A DNA stretch of 64,000 nucleotides from Oscheius dolichura. Taxonomy: Eukaryota > Nematoda > Chromadorea > Rhabditida > Rhabditidae. Both the position numbers and the translations under genes were made by a program. Positions 52,695 to 63,873 of the stretch are shown one piece after another (position 1 is the stretch's first letter; the number at the start of each line of letters is the position of its first letter). The notes under the pieces were generated by a model that saw nothing but the letters and a program-made list of their open reading frames with translations, was not told the origin of the DNA and ran no database searches. Location of the stretch: NCBI GenBank assembly GCA_932521035.1, contig OW051493.1, positions 8,883,501 through 8,947,500 on the forward strand. The letters are read 5' to 3'.

Positions 52695-54886
52695 ATGTCC
52701 TATCGTCTATACCATCATCTCTTCCTGAAGCTGATGCTCCTGGCTGTAGCCGTCGACCATGTGCCCGCCGTCAAATTGCCCGTTTTCACGTTCAGTGAAG
52801 CCAACAGACCGGCGGAGATAGGAGTAGTCAAGGCACAAGCGACTTGTGGATCAATTGTGGAACATGACCTCAGCTGTGGGACTGCCGTATCCTGGAAGCA
52901 GTGGACGACGGTCGATGCAAGCGGCAAGCTGCAAACCGTCGATAAAACGCTCACTGTGGGGTACGTGATTTTCCGTTTTTTTTTGGATCAGCGCAGCCCG
53001 GCCCGTTGACAACCTCTACACCGCACCATCGAAAAATCACCAGGACATGGCTGGAAAATGGCCGAAAAATAGCGGGGAACTCGTGATCGGCCGCCAGTTT
53101 CTCCAAAAAATGGCACAGCCGCTTTCAAATCGCCAATTTGTGGAATAGTCGGGTCCGAGACGGGTTTGCGCCGGCCTCTCCAATCTTGTCTCAGTCGGTT
53201 TTAGAAGTTTAAAGGGCCCGCTTGATTTGATGCGACCCCTGACACCGTCAGCCCTCTTCGGGATGTGGCCGGGACATGCCGGACTGCGGCCAAGCCTAGC
53301 CATGATACAGTTTCCTCCAGACTTACCCGTTCAATTTCAGATGTAACCACGACCAGACAATCAGCGGAAACAAGGCCTCAGCCACGGGAACATCCTGCCA
53401 GACGGCCGTCTCCTGCTCGGATGGTACCTGTAGTGATCTGGCTAGTGATACTTCGAAGAGTATCTACGCCTTTTGGGATCCTCACTGCTTTATCAACGCT
53501 CAAGACGGCGACAAACTCCATTCACGGTACCTCTTACATCAACGCTTGGTTACGGTAGTTTTCAGTTGGGGTAATTTTGAGAAGAGCATTCGAGAGATTG
53601 GCGAGAAGAATCCGGAGGGAGCAGAGGCGACAAAGGGCGATATTTATGTGGTCATGCCGACATTGGAAGAGGCACACGGCAAGGGAATTATCGGCCACAT
53701 GAAGAGGTTCCTCGGTCACGGCTGGTGGGGCACTGGATTGATGGCCGGTGACAAAATCGAGGCGTCCTTCTCGTGTAAAGATGGATGTCGCTACGGGAGA
53801 CACATCCAAGTCAATTATGGCGGAGCCGAGAAGGGAATGCACGTCTTCCTCCAGCCGAAGTGTGACTGGTTCACGGTCTGTACCGACTGGAAAGACGGCA
53901 TCTGTGGCTATCAGAATACGATCAATGTCATGCTCAGGAATGGATTTGTCTCCTTTGACTCGAGACGTAAGTGAAGCGGAGGGGGATACTGTAAGATCTT
54001 CTCAATTTCAGACGAGCAGCTGCCGACCAGATTGATTCGCCAGACAAAAGACGGCCAAGGCGTAGTACGCGTTGATCTGTCCCTCTTCTCTGGCGGAAAA
54101 GTCGGCGGCTCATTTGCCCAGGCAGCTGTGACGACGATGTTTCGCCAGCGCGTTATGGGGGCCATTAATATGGAGAAGAATTACAAAATGATGATGACCT
54201 TTTCTCATCCGGATTGTCTTCACCCTGACTTTGGACTGCGTGCCCAGACGAGCGATGTCCAGGTCGTGTTGCTGAAGACGGAGACGGAACAGTATAAGAA
54301 CGACGTGAAGGACAAGAACAAGGCCAATGTAGATGTGACGGACTGCCAGCAGACGATAGTCGCCGGCCCGACTCTGCCGCCGGTCACGCCAGCTCCTCCC
54401 GTCAGTATCACGCCGGCTGATGTGACTGCCGTGGCGACCACGACCCTGCCTCCGCCGACGCCGGGCCAAGCCATCCACGCGGGACCCAACGCCGCGAATC
54501 CCTACGCCACAATGGCCGACTGGGAAGGCCATGCGACGTGGGCCATCTTCTACGGCTGGCTGATTGGCTCCTTCCTGGCCATGGCCGTCATGGCACCCAT
54601 TATGTACTTTTGCCGTCGGTCGCTCTACAACAATTGGTATCGCGGTATGTACGTGCGGTATGGTTGCGACGCGTCGGGAACTACTGGCGGAATGACGGGC
54701 TCCGCGTTTGGAGATACGACGACCAGCGGCAGCACGATGATGACTCTCCAGTCGCAGATGGATTCGGCCACCATTACCGAGACGAAGACGACCGGCGCCT
54801 CCTCGATGGGCTCTTCCATTGCCTCGTCTGTCGAACCGTCGAAAACGCCGACAGAGACTCAAGGATCCACCATTGTTACCATGTAG
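52695..54886 (+). CDS. Type I single-pass membrane protein with large Cys-containing ectodomain, unrecognised
   Basis: Four exons, phases consistent: 52695-52960, 53341-53526, 53566-53966, 54012-54886; about 575 residues. The start MSYRLYHHLFLKLMLLAVAV is a signal peptide. The ectodomain has paired Cys (TCGSIVEHDLSCG, SCQTAVSCSDGTC, FSCKDGCRYG, KCDWFTVCTDWKDGICG) and looks beta-rich. A Pro/Thr stalk (LPPVTPAPPVSITPADV) leads to one membrane helix, FYGWLIGSFLAMAVMAPIMY. The cytosolic tail is rich in Ser/Thr/Met with repeated TTxS motifs. I do not recognise the family; C. elegans-type surface or cuticle-receptor roles are guesses. Intron 1 is 380 nt, the rest are about 40. Confidence 0.88.
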
Positions 54887-54888
54887 AC

Positions 54889-54894
54889 AATAAA
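54889..54894 (+). terminator. Polyadenylation signal AATAAA
   Basis: Two nt after the TAG stop of the membrane protein gene; very short 3' UTR. Confidence 0.5.
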
Positions 54895-56389
54895 TGGTCC
54901 TTCGAGTCAACAACTCTATTTTCTCAACTTTACCGGGCTTTTTTTTCTTCAAAAAAATTGGGGGAAATGAGGATAGAATTCAATATTTTATTGTGAACTT
55001 GAAGTTTTGTGAATCCTTTCCGATAATAGGATTTTATTGTCACACGCGGTTGATGACTGTCCCCATTTCGCTGCCTCGCTCATTCGTAACGATCGTCTCC
55101 CCTGGCCGTTTCGTGTCTCGTCGAAATGGATCACACTACCTGCAGCAGACCCACAGTGTTGGTATTTTATTCCTTTTAAAAGGGCAGGAGGAGACGGGGG
55201 ATCCTTAAATTACAGTAATCCTCCCCCCTTCCGTTTTTTATCCAAAGAGGCAGTGAAATTCAAAGTCTTTTTGGGCGGGTTGGTCAGTTCTACCAGGGTT
55301 AACTGTTCCTTTCAGTGGAACCCAAAAACACAACGGGGATATTCGCAATACAAAGAGATAAATGTTCATGTTTCATCATGTACTGAATGAGTGTAAAGAA
55401 GATGAACTCGAGCTGCTAAGACTATAGCAGCTAAGTGCTGAAAGATTTGAAATAGTACAATGCATCTTGTTGTGATTACTATAAATGGATAAAAGATTAT
55501 CAATTTGGCTTGTAGTGCCTTTCGACAGTTTCTGGGACAGTTTCTCCCTGTCTTGGATCCGTTATCTCCCCTTCCACCAGCCGTTCACTCTCCTTATCGC
55601 TTCATTTTTCTGCTGATTAGGAACGCGGCCTTCCCTCTTCCCCCTTTCTTTCCTTTTCATCAAATTTCTAGTTCAAATCAATAGTTTCTAGTTCCATAAT
55701 TGAACTCTCTGTTCGCCTCAAGCTCATCATCAAGAGGAAAGATTATTTGGACAGCCGAGAAGAGTCGAAATGGGCAAATTCCAAACAAAAAGAAATAAGA
55801 TGTCATCGGAGAAGCCGGTTCTACTTCTCCATCTCATACACTTACGAGATGTCAGACGTTGGTGGACCGTTTCTCCGATATAGACGCCTCGAAATATAAA
55901 TTTTAGGCTCACGTGCTGAACAACATACCCCCAGAACCCCCTAATTTATGTTCGGAAATCCAAGGCTTCAAAAGTCTTTCCCAGTTATTTTGCGGCAAAT
56001 ATGAGGGGGGAGATTTCAGCTACAGCAAAACTGTCTTTTTGCGACAATCAACGGCTTTGGAATCTACTCACCAACCGCAAAATAAGGGCTTTGTGTACAA
56101 CTGTAACCCAGCCAGTTGTGCACCGATATTCCTGGCCGAGAGAAGACAAAATCCATAAGAGTCGTATGTAACTATTTTGATTGTGAAAAAAAAGAGAAAA
56201 AATAACCGTCGGCTCTATCAGTCCTTTACGTTTTAAACCTCCTGATCCAAAATTCCGACCGTGTTGAGGCAGAAACATTGCTAGACGTTATTAGATTTAT
56301 TAGATAAGGAATAAAATGAATAAATAATCGGGAAAATGCACCTGACCGGTCTTCAGAGCAGTGGAGAAGGACGTGGGAGCAGCGAGGAG
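54895..56389. other. Intergenic, one hairpin/start module
   Basis: About 1.5 kb between the membrane protein (+) and coiled-coil gene (-). Contains module 4 at 55691-55705; otherwise nothing supported. Confidence 0.45.
55691..55705 (+). repeat. Hairpin/start module 4
   Basis: GTTCCATAATTGAAC, a perfect GTTC/GAAC stem, preceded by TTTCTA rather than TTTTCAG. The start codon position is TTG, so coding function is lost while the stem is kept. Confidence 0.5.
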
Positions 56390-57241
56390 TCACTTTGGCT
56401 TCTAAATCACCATAGAATTCAAAAAAACGGGTAGACTTACATTGGTTAAAGAGTGAAGAGTTTCCTGCATCCTTAGAACCGTCTTGAGCATCTGGTCCTT
56501 GTCCCGGACGGTCTCTTCCAGCGCCTGTTTGTCCACTTCGTGCTTGGCTGCGTCTTTCTCCAATTGTTGAAGTCTTTCTTCTTTCTGGGTCAGGTTCTTC
56601 CCGATTTCTTCGTTTTTCTTCTTCAACTTCTCGTTCCACTCCTTCTGACCAGTTATTTCCTTCTCCATCTCGTTGATCTTCGCCAAATGCCCGGCTTCCA
56701 GCTTGGCGTAAGCGTCTTGCAATTCTTCCAGCTGGCGCTCCTTCTCCTTCAGCTGCTTCTCCACTGATTCCGGCTCGGTTCGGAGCAGGTCGTCCGCCTT
56801 CTGGACATCTTTCATCACGACGCTTGAAACAGCCGAATTGCTCAGCCGGGGACTGTTGGCTGTCTCACGGCTAAGCGACGGTACAGCGGTCTTCCATTTC
56901 TTCTTGAAGTCGGCAACCACAGCGGCGAACATTTTCTCCATTTGATCTTTTCCCTTCATACTGCGTGGTAGGGTATTCTGCTGAAATTAAAGGCAACAAA
57001 TCTAATCCTAAAATAAACAGACCTTTATCTTGGTATTGAAGTGAGATACAACTGTAGCCAGGGGAAGAAGCTTCTCTCCTCGAAGATCAACATTGTCGTA
57101 GAAGGTTTTGACGGATTGCCGAAACTTGGTGCTTGTTGGAGGATAGCCGTTCTTGAAGAGGTGCCAAAGATACTGCTCTCTGTAGAAATCCTCATCAATC
57201 CGAATGCTGGACGGCATCTTTACACGAAGAAAAGTGGACAA
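56390..57241 (-). CDS. Coiled-coil protein, 256 residues, unrecognised
   Basis: Three exons, phases all 0: 57023-57241, 56441-56980, 56390-56401 (three codons and stop). Introns are 42 and 39 nt. The first 75 residues form a compact helical-looking segment (RIDEDFYREQYLWHLFKNGY then KFRQSVKTFYDNVDL). A Ser-rich hinge follows (ETANSPRLSNSAVSS), then about 100 residues of strong heptad-repeat coiled coil (VEKQLKEKERQLEELQDAYA... to MQETLHSLTN). The start could be 57241 (MSTFLRVKM) or 57217 (MPSSIRIDED). No transmembrane segment or signal. Probably an intracellular structural or scaffold protein. Confidence 0.78.
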
Positions 57242-57839
57242 CTGGGAAGGAAGACGGAAATGTTACCGTCGATTCTTGTAAAGTGAACGCGTTAAAACCA
57301 ATTCCTTCAAATTTTGACGGGAAATACGGTAGAAACTGGCCGGGAAGTATAAAATGGAATAAAAAACGCCGTTTACAATCTTTTAAATGCGGTAATTCCA
57401 TAGAAACTCGTGAAAAATTCCTGGAAAAGATATTTTGTACCTCTGATTCTGTTGACAGTATCCCGGGATTGTTAAAGGACCAGACAGTTATGTTTTGGGT
57501 TAGAATTTGAGTCAAACAAGGTGAGAGCAGGCATTATCAAGTCCAATACACCGAAATGGGCTTTGGAGTATCTTGACCGGTGATCCTTTCCTCTTGCTAC
57601 CTTTCTAAGCTCATCCTGAGGTCACCCAAAGTCTTGCTAGCCTTCTCCCTGTAAAAAATGGCCTTCAAACCATTCCTCCGCATTTGGAGAGCTTCCCCGC
57701 AGTACAATGCTGTTTATAGTCTCCAACACTAGCTGGATGATACCATGCCGCGCTCTGTACTCAAATCTGTGCTCTCTCTCTCTCTCTCTCACTTTCCCTT
57801 TCCATTTCTTTTCTTTTTCCCAATCAAATTAATCTATTT

Positions 57840-57864
57840 TTTTCAGAGTCTCATAATTACACTC
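57840..57864 (+). repeat. Hairpin/start module 5
   Basis: TTTTTCAG then GAGTCTCATAATTACACTC; GAGT/ACTC outer stem. The ATG is replaced by TTA. Confidence 0.5.
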
Positions 57865-58374
57865 TCTATTCATTTAAAATGAAGGGATGATGCCTTTCAA
57901 AAAAACCCTATAATGACCAAGATCAGCAGGAAAGACGGCCAAGAGGAAACTGGACAGAAATATCTCTCAAATAACGTTATCGCTCGCGCAGGTCTTTGGG
58001 TTTTCATTTTGAATAACGCAACCATCTTTGCGGGTTGTTGCCCACGTTTGATTTCTTGAACAATTAGGGCTGTCCATATGGTCCTGTCCCCCTCTCCCTG
58101 TAAAGATCGCCCTCCAAAGACCTTCCTCCACATCTGGGGCCGTCCCTCGCGGTCTGACTTTGAAATAGAAGCTGTTTACGGCCCCTCTCCCACAGCTGGG
58201 CCACAGAGAAGAAGAAATGCGCCCCGTAGTCAAATCTCTGCTCTGTCCCCCCGTGATGCAGTCTCTCATTACTGCGCGCCTTCTTTTCCCGTTTGAATTG
58301 CGTAAACACTTCCAATTTCTCACTCGCCCTTTCCCTTTCCCTTTCTTTTTCTTTTTCGATATAATCTATTTATA

Positions 58375-58399
58375 TTTTCAGAGTTTCATATATGGACTC
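58375..58399 (+). repeat. Hairpin/start module 6
   Basis: TTTTCAG then GAGTTTCATATATGGACTC. The ATG opens MDSPFIQIGG and then a TGA. Confidence 0.6.
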
Positions 58400-58945
58400 T
58401 CCTTTCATTCAAATTGGAGGATGATGCCCTTCAAAATCCCTAAAATAACCAAGATTGCTTGGAAAGGAAGCCAAGAGGAGCTGGACGTCGTCAAAATCGC
58501 CCACCCTCCTCTCTGAAAAACTGTCCGTGGAGGACATAAAGAATAAGACCTACGAAGCGGTCAAGTTCTTCAGGGAAAGAAATAGGACGACGCGAGCAAC
58601 GAAGCGTTCAAGGAGAGAGGACGAGCGGGACGATTCTGACGGACAAGAGGTAATCTGACAGTCAATTCCATTTCAAACTGTGTTTATAGAACGATGTGCA
58701 GGTCGAACTCCATTTAGAGGGACCCGCCAGATTGTTTTTTTTTTGAAAGAAAGGACATCTTCGCCATGATAAAAACAATAAAATAATCTTGTTTATCAAC
58801 TTGTTCTCCATCTTTTTCTATCGTCTTCCAGCCGATTGTCATGGGGCACGACTGTCGTTATCAGGTCCTCTTCTTCACCATCTTCCCAAGGCACTTGGCT
58901 GTTCTTCTTTCCTCCTTCTTATCAAAAACGATCTATACAACACTC

Positions 58946-58969
58946 TTATAGAGTTCCATAAATGAACTC
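58946..58969 (+). repeat. Hairpin/start module 7
   Basis: GAGTTCCATAAATGAACTC, a perfect 6-bp GAGTTC/GAACTC stem. The ATG opens MNSRFNSTGSDGGFILHL. The upstream acceptor is replaced by CTTATA. Confidence 0.6.
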
Positions 58970-59337
58970 TCGATTTAATTCTACTGGAAGCGATGGCGGC
59001 TTCATCCTTCACTTGATAAACAGCGTATCGTAATTTCTTAAAATTCACAAATACCAGTTTTTATCTGGTTACAAGGTAGGGAAACAGGGCTTTTCCTCGA
59101 AAATCTATTGATTATTTCAATTTCTAAACGCTAGATGCCCTCGAGAACTTCTAGTAGCTTTTAGAGCCTTGATCACTGGGTTCCAAGTCAAATCCCTTGA
59201 GTGAAAAGGCGTATTGATCTTCCCGAGTCCAAAAACATTTTCACGTCATCTACTACCACCAGAACAAAAGAGAGAACGACTGGTCTAAAAAAAGGGAATG
59301 TATATGAATAACTAAACTTGTTTGTATGACAATTTTG

Positions 59338-59433
59338 ACTGGTGAATTGTGGTTGAAACACCTTACAGTTCGTCACGGCTCTGAAGACTACCAGTTCCGG
59401 GGTAACGCTTGTCTCCAAAGGCGTTTATATCCA
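59338..59433 (-). pseudogene. Decayed copy (3) of the astacin terminal exon
   Basis: Starts after GGTTCAG with VDINAFGDKRYPGTGSLQSR and stops early. GTTTCAACCACAATTCA downstream matches the ISTTI segment of the real last exon (61114-61232). Confidence 0.6.
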
Positions 59434-59818
59434 CTGAACCTGGAATTAGTCTGTGCTTCTGGTCTCATAGTCTAGTAAAGGCCGTGAAGAAGGGAAAACC
59501 AGCCAAAATGAATAGGAATGATAGCTTCTGAGCCAGATGAGCGCCGTTTTAGAGACTTCCTACCGAAGAATAGATCAAATAAATCGCGCTCTACTTGTGC
59601 ATGGTTTTCCTGCTCTGCCAGCATCATTTCACGTGAACGGGCCCCATGCAGTGTTATTTTTCATTGATCAATTTGCCCTTTCTCCCGGGCATGCTCACTC
59701 TTTCATTTGTTTATTGTAACAAGCGGCTGCCGTCTGCTCGCCTCTCTTTCCCCCGGCTAAAACGTTCTTTCCTCCCTGATCCTCTCATTTGTATACCTTT
59801 TAATATTAATGTGTGAAT

Positions 59819-59842
59819 TTTTAGGATTCCATAGATGAATTC
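59819..59842 (+). repeat. Hairpin/start module 8
   Basis: TTTTTAG then GATTCCATAGATGAATTC. The ATG opens MNSLFFLA then TGA. Confidence 0.5.
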
Positions 59843-59887
59843 TCTATTCTTTCTCGCGTGAAAATTGAGGAAATTGGGAGCCCGGGT

Positions 59888-60192
59888 TCAGCGACCTTCC
59901 AATGAGGGTGAGATTTCAGCTTCTGTATCCTCTTCCCTTTTAAAATAATAGAAATCATATGGTTTCAGAATAGTGGCTTGGATGTCCTTGGAGGCTGGAT
60001 GAAAATACTCTTGGCGGGTAGTGAGAGCGTTAGCCACCCGACAGAATAACTCTGATGCTGGGAATCGACCGAAGAGAAGCATAAAGACGGACAACATAGA
60101 TGTGGAAGGAAGCCGAGCATTTGGAGGACAATAGCGGAGCCGAGCAACTGGAAGAACAGCTGCCGGCCGAGAGGGAACAAACAAGGATGCTG
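59888..60192 (-). CDS. Possible single-exon protein, unrecognised
   Basis: About 101 residues from ATG 60192 (MAASLFVPSRPAAVLPVARL...) to a stop at 59888, ending EISPSLEGR. The frame stays open upstream to about 60316 without an ATG, so an upstream exon is possible. Charged C-terminus (YYFKREEDTEAE). No family recognised and no splice support; could be chance or transposon-derived. Confidence 0.28.
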
Positions 60193-60967
60193 CCATGGAG
60201 CCTTCGACCGCGACAACAACGCCTTTGATGAATGTGATCACCTTTCCCCGTTGACTTTGATTTCCCACGAATTCTGTTGTAATGTGACTCGTAGTTAGGC
60301 GGCGAGGATGCCGCAAGAACTGTTAGAAAGGGGGACGTTAGTCACCCGACCCTGGGGGCGGACCAAGAGCCAGTTCCCGCTCGGGGGACCCCTGCGAACG
60401 ACCATGGACTAGCTAGTCAATAAACTATTAGTATGTTTATTCGTATTATTAGTTCTACTGAGTATTAAGTCTGTGCCACGATAGTAGTGAGTCACAGTTA
60501 GATAGTACATACCAGGAAGGAACGGCCATGTAACGAGAGACCGAGGCAGGTCAGTTTATAAACACGGCCATTGCCCCCTCTCTCAACTGGATTGAGGTGG
60601 CTCATTCTTTCCTAGAAAAAAGGAAATCCCTAGTTTTTCTCCCTTAAAAATTCTACAAACAGGGAAAGATTTAATAAAGGTTTTAGACCTGCGTCTTTTC
60701 GGAATAGAAGTCAGATAAGGCATGGACGAAGCCATCTTTCTGTGGTCGACGAGAAGTACAATAAAAGCCTCTCAATTGTCTTCTACCCAAAAAATATGGT
60801 CAGCTGAGGCTTTTGCCGCCAACAGCCCAGCCACAGGGCGATGCTGCCGTTCCTCGGCGTAAGTATTCTTTCATATAATTTTAATAATAAGTGTTTTAGG
60901 AGGAAGTGTTCGTTTTTGACAAGAAGACATCATGATGCATCAAGAAACACCAATAAACTTGTTGTTG
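60193..60967. other. Intergenic
   Basis: 775 nt with no supported feature; AT-rich middle and a GC-rich patch near 60340-60400. Confidence 0.4.
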
Positions 60968-61091
60968 TTCATAATGTTGGTCGTTGAATTGTGGTTGAAA
61001 TGTGTTCCAGATGGTCATTGCGGGTCTCCAGAACTTCCAGTTCTTGTTGAACACACCACGGTCCGTGTAGGCCGGCGTCTCCAAGTCATCT
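60968..61091 (-). pseudogene. Decayed copy (2) of the astacin terminal exon
   Basis: Contains VQQELEVLETRNDHLEHIST then TIQRPTL and a stop, aligned with PELEVLESRDDQMEGIS in the real exon. The reading frame from the nearest acceptor is shifted relative to this, so it is unlikely to be used as is. Confidence 0.65.
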
Positions 61092-61113
61092 TCGAAAAAA
61101 ATAAAACTGTTTA

Positions 61114-63590
61114 TCATAATTTGGTCTCTTTAATTGTGGTCGAAATGCCTTCCATCTGATCGTCACGGCTCTCCAAAACTTCCAATTCCGGTTGAATATT
61201 CGGCTCCGAGTCAAATTTAGCATTCGCATCCACTGAAACACAAAATACTCTATTCCTCCACTCCCATACCGTGTGTATACTCAAAGACCATGTTCACTGT
61301 TGAGCTCCTCGAGGAAATTATCAAGGGAACAGCATTTGTCTTGGACAGGAGCCTTCTTTGGCTATTCAAAGTACAACAGAACCTAAAAATGGGGTAAAAT
61401 TAGCCTGAATCTCGGTCCAACCTGTAACCAATCGGTCGATAGTCAGCGGTCATCTTGAATTCAACCCCGTCGAGCCAACAGCCTTCTACACAGCGACCTT
61501 TCATTCGAAGCAAGTTTACCAGGATCTTCTTACCGGGAGGGGCCTAGAAATGGAAAAATTAGGACCTAGGAAACAGAAAAACGGGGACCCTCGGTATTTT
61601 GTGGATATGATAAGAGTTTCGTTTTAAAATGGAAAACAAACTGACCACGAGATGATAATGGCACTGCTTTTCCTTGCTGCCCTTTTCCGATTGTTTGATA
61701 GTGATTTCAAACCGTCGAACAGCTTCTTCCACCTTTAAAACTCCTCCACAACCTTTGCTAAATGAGGCAGCCACTGTTTCACACCGGTCTCCACCAAAAC
61801 CACTGGGGCATCTGAAAATTACCCATTTTTAAGAAGTTATCAATGGGAGAAACTGACTTGCACTTGGAGCAGTTCCTGGAGTCCACGATTCCTCCATTTT
61901 GACAGGATACTTCAGTTGAACATCTCTCTGAAAAGGCATATAAGAATTACAAGAAAAAGGAGCCCACCTTGGCATTTATAGTGGTGGTTCAGAATAGCCA
62001 CGTCAAGGAAGGAGGGACCCTCCATTTGGCCCATTGTCTGCTGGAGGTTGGGATCTACCGTAGTCAGGACGGGGACTCCTTTAATCTGGGAAAATCTGTA
62101 ACTTTCCGTCATTTCTTCCATTTATTCGGGGCCTTGATACGATTGGTGGAAAGGACCAATTTTGAAATTTGTCTCAGTTACCGGATCCTCTGCCCCAGGG
62201 CCGCCAACTTACTCTGTCGGGGTGTAGTGCATCACGCTCCCGACGTCATACGGCAAATTATAGAGACTCATTTCCTTTGGGGAGACCTGAATTTTCCCAT
62301 TTTGAAGGAAGAAAATGGTGAAATACCTTGGCAAAATTATAAAGAAGACTCCTATCCAAGACGTTGATATTCAAATTGACGTGAGAATCCCGGTCATATC
62401 TCGACTGTTCGTGGAAGACGCCCAAGGCGTGGGCCAGCTCGTGAGAAGTCACTCCGAACTGAAGATTTTAGGGTCTCTAAACGAGAAGAAAATAGAGTGC
62501 TCACATGTTCACAACCGCTTCCAATCGAGACCACCTGTTTTCCCAGTTCACTGTCTTTGCCTACAGTACTCCAACAACCGTCGTCATTTCCAATAAATTC
62601 CAAATATTGGGCCTGGTCTTTTCGAGGGAAGAAGTCGATACAAGTCTCCCGTTGCCAGAAGTCAATAGCTTTTTGGATCGAAGCAAGGGCTACGGTATCT
62701 ATATTTTGAAAGTACAGAACAAGAGGAAAGGAGGAAACGAACTGAGGGATGAATGAAAAGCGTAGGGGACACCAGTTTTCCAGATTGTGGCGGGATATTC
62801 GTGGTTTACGAAGGCTTTTCTGGAAATGGAAAGGTTACTGTATCCTCAGGAACCCTGGAAATCTTGGCCAGAACCAATCAACCTCTATTGAGAACGGTTT
62901 GGTCCTCGATAGTCCGATCCCCTGCACCCGTAAAATCTCGGCAAGACAAAAATATAAAAGACATTACCGTTTTGTAACTGTTTTGAAGAAAGATGATTTT
63001 TCTGCCCACCCCTTTTCTACGGGTGCGGGGGATTGGACTATCAGGCACTGAGCCTTGCAAAAGCCCTGGAGGAGATCTTCAAGCTTTGATAAATAGTGGA
63101 GGAGCCTCCCCTTTTAGGAAATGTTCGGGAAGAATTCCTCGTGGCGACGGCTTACCATTAGGAGATATGAGAACACCTACCTCTTCTTTCTATTTACTGT
63201 CGATTCAATGATTTTATTCAAAGTCGCCGGGGGCAAGACCATGTCTCCTTGGTACAGATGATCTCTGAACGAAAATTATCACAGAATCATTAACAAAAAC
63301 ATGGAAAGGGAAAATAATACCTGTACTTCCTGTTCAAATGAGTCAAATTAATGGGGCGATCTTCAAATTTGGGCAGAGTCGAAGCATCAAATGAGATCAC
63401 TTTCTGTGAATATTCATCCGAAACCGCGGCTGACAGAGTGTCAAATTGTCGTTGAATTGACTGGGGACTGATGAGATCAAACAGCTGGAAGCCTTTCTCG
63501 TCGATCTTGGAAAGAATAACCTACAGTAATGGCATTCTCCAGTCCGGCGGCATCTCCTCCCCTGAAGAGAAGAAAAAGGAATAAAAACAT
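61114..63590 (-). CDS. Secreted astacin metalloprotease with EGF-like and CUB segments (nas family)
   Basis: Zinc endopeptidase acting outside the cell (nematode nas proteins act in hatching, moulting and digestion). Thirteen exons, phases consistent: 63525-63590, 63321-63505, 63181-63264, 62743-62819, 62505-62698, 62327-62458, 62213-62286, 61968-62095, 61858-61927, 61646-61811, 61422-61543, 61270-61382, 61114-61232; about 509 residues. Signal MFLFLFLLFRGGDAAG; prodomain to NRKKR, a basic cleavage site. The catalytic domain has TIWKTGVPYAF, ETCIDFFPR, DDGCWSTVGK, then the zinc motif HELAHALGVFHEQSRYDRD (three His and the catalytic Glu present) and the Met-turn SVMHY. EGF-like: VSCQNGGIV to CPSGFGGDRC. 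The CUB segment runs from CGGVLKVEE to FEYTH. The acidic tail ends ISTTIKETKL. A MITE lies in the third intron, a TATA box upstream. Confidence 0.93.
62910..63040. repeat. MITE, GCACCCGTA family, in astacin intron
   Basis: 131 nt in the intron 62820-63180. Left TAGTCCGATCCCCTGCACCC and inverted right end GGGTGCGGGGGATTGGACTA, with TA at both edges. Closely related to the copy at 30466 in a rictor intron. Confidence 0.88.
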
Positions 63591-63873
63591 CCGTCTGGGG
63601 AAGTGACCCTGCCAGACATCCGCTTTTTATATAAGCTTTTTTCTCGGTTGATGGTCAAACGGAGAAAACGTGGAAACTCGTGGTCACTATCATAAAACGG
63701 TAACTGCCTCGCCGCTGACCCACTTCCGATTTCCGAGGGGGTGATATCATTGAGCGGTTGATGAAGATCTTACAGGGAAAAGGGAAGCAAAGGCTTTGGA
63801 ATATATTATTTTTTGTGATACACGCTTTCTTAAAAAGAAGTACAAGGGTTGAGAGAAAAGGCTTGGTCCTCGG
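63591..63873. other. Astacin promoter region
   Basis: Contains the TATA box at 63625-63633; no other element identified. Confidence 0.45.
63625..63633 (-). promoter_or_regulatory. TATA box of the astacin gene
   Basis: TATATAAAA on the minus strand, 35-43 nt upstream of the ATG, implying a very short 5' UTR. Confidence 0.6.

Larger units (their letters stand above)
57242..59337. other. Intergenic, repeated fragment blocks
   Basis: Contains two related blocks (about 57650-57960 and 58080-58510) that both end in a hairpin/start module followed by GATGATGCCxTTCAAAA and AACCAAGAT. The second block is followed by a 67-codon Lys/Arg/Glu-rich open frame (58455-58658). No complete gene supported. 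Confidence 0.45.

Noticed and set aside
54110-54952. 280-residue open frame antisense to the membrane protein exon 4
   Set aside because: Arg/Gly/His-rich shadow of a G/C-ending exon; sense strand has signal peptide, TM helix and consistent phases.
33275-59842. Hairpin modules as histone 3' stem-loops or spliced-leader RNA genes
   Set aside because: The stems differ from the histone consensus, there is no histone gene nearby, and no leader donor site or Sm-binding site follows the stem.
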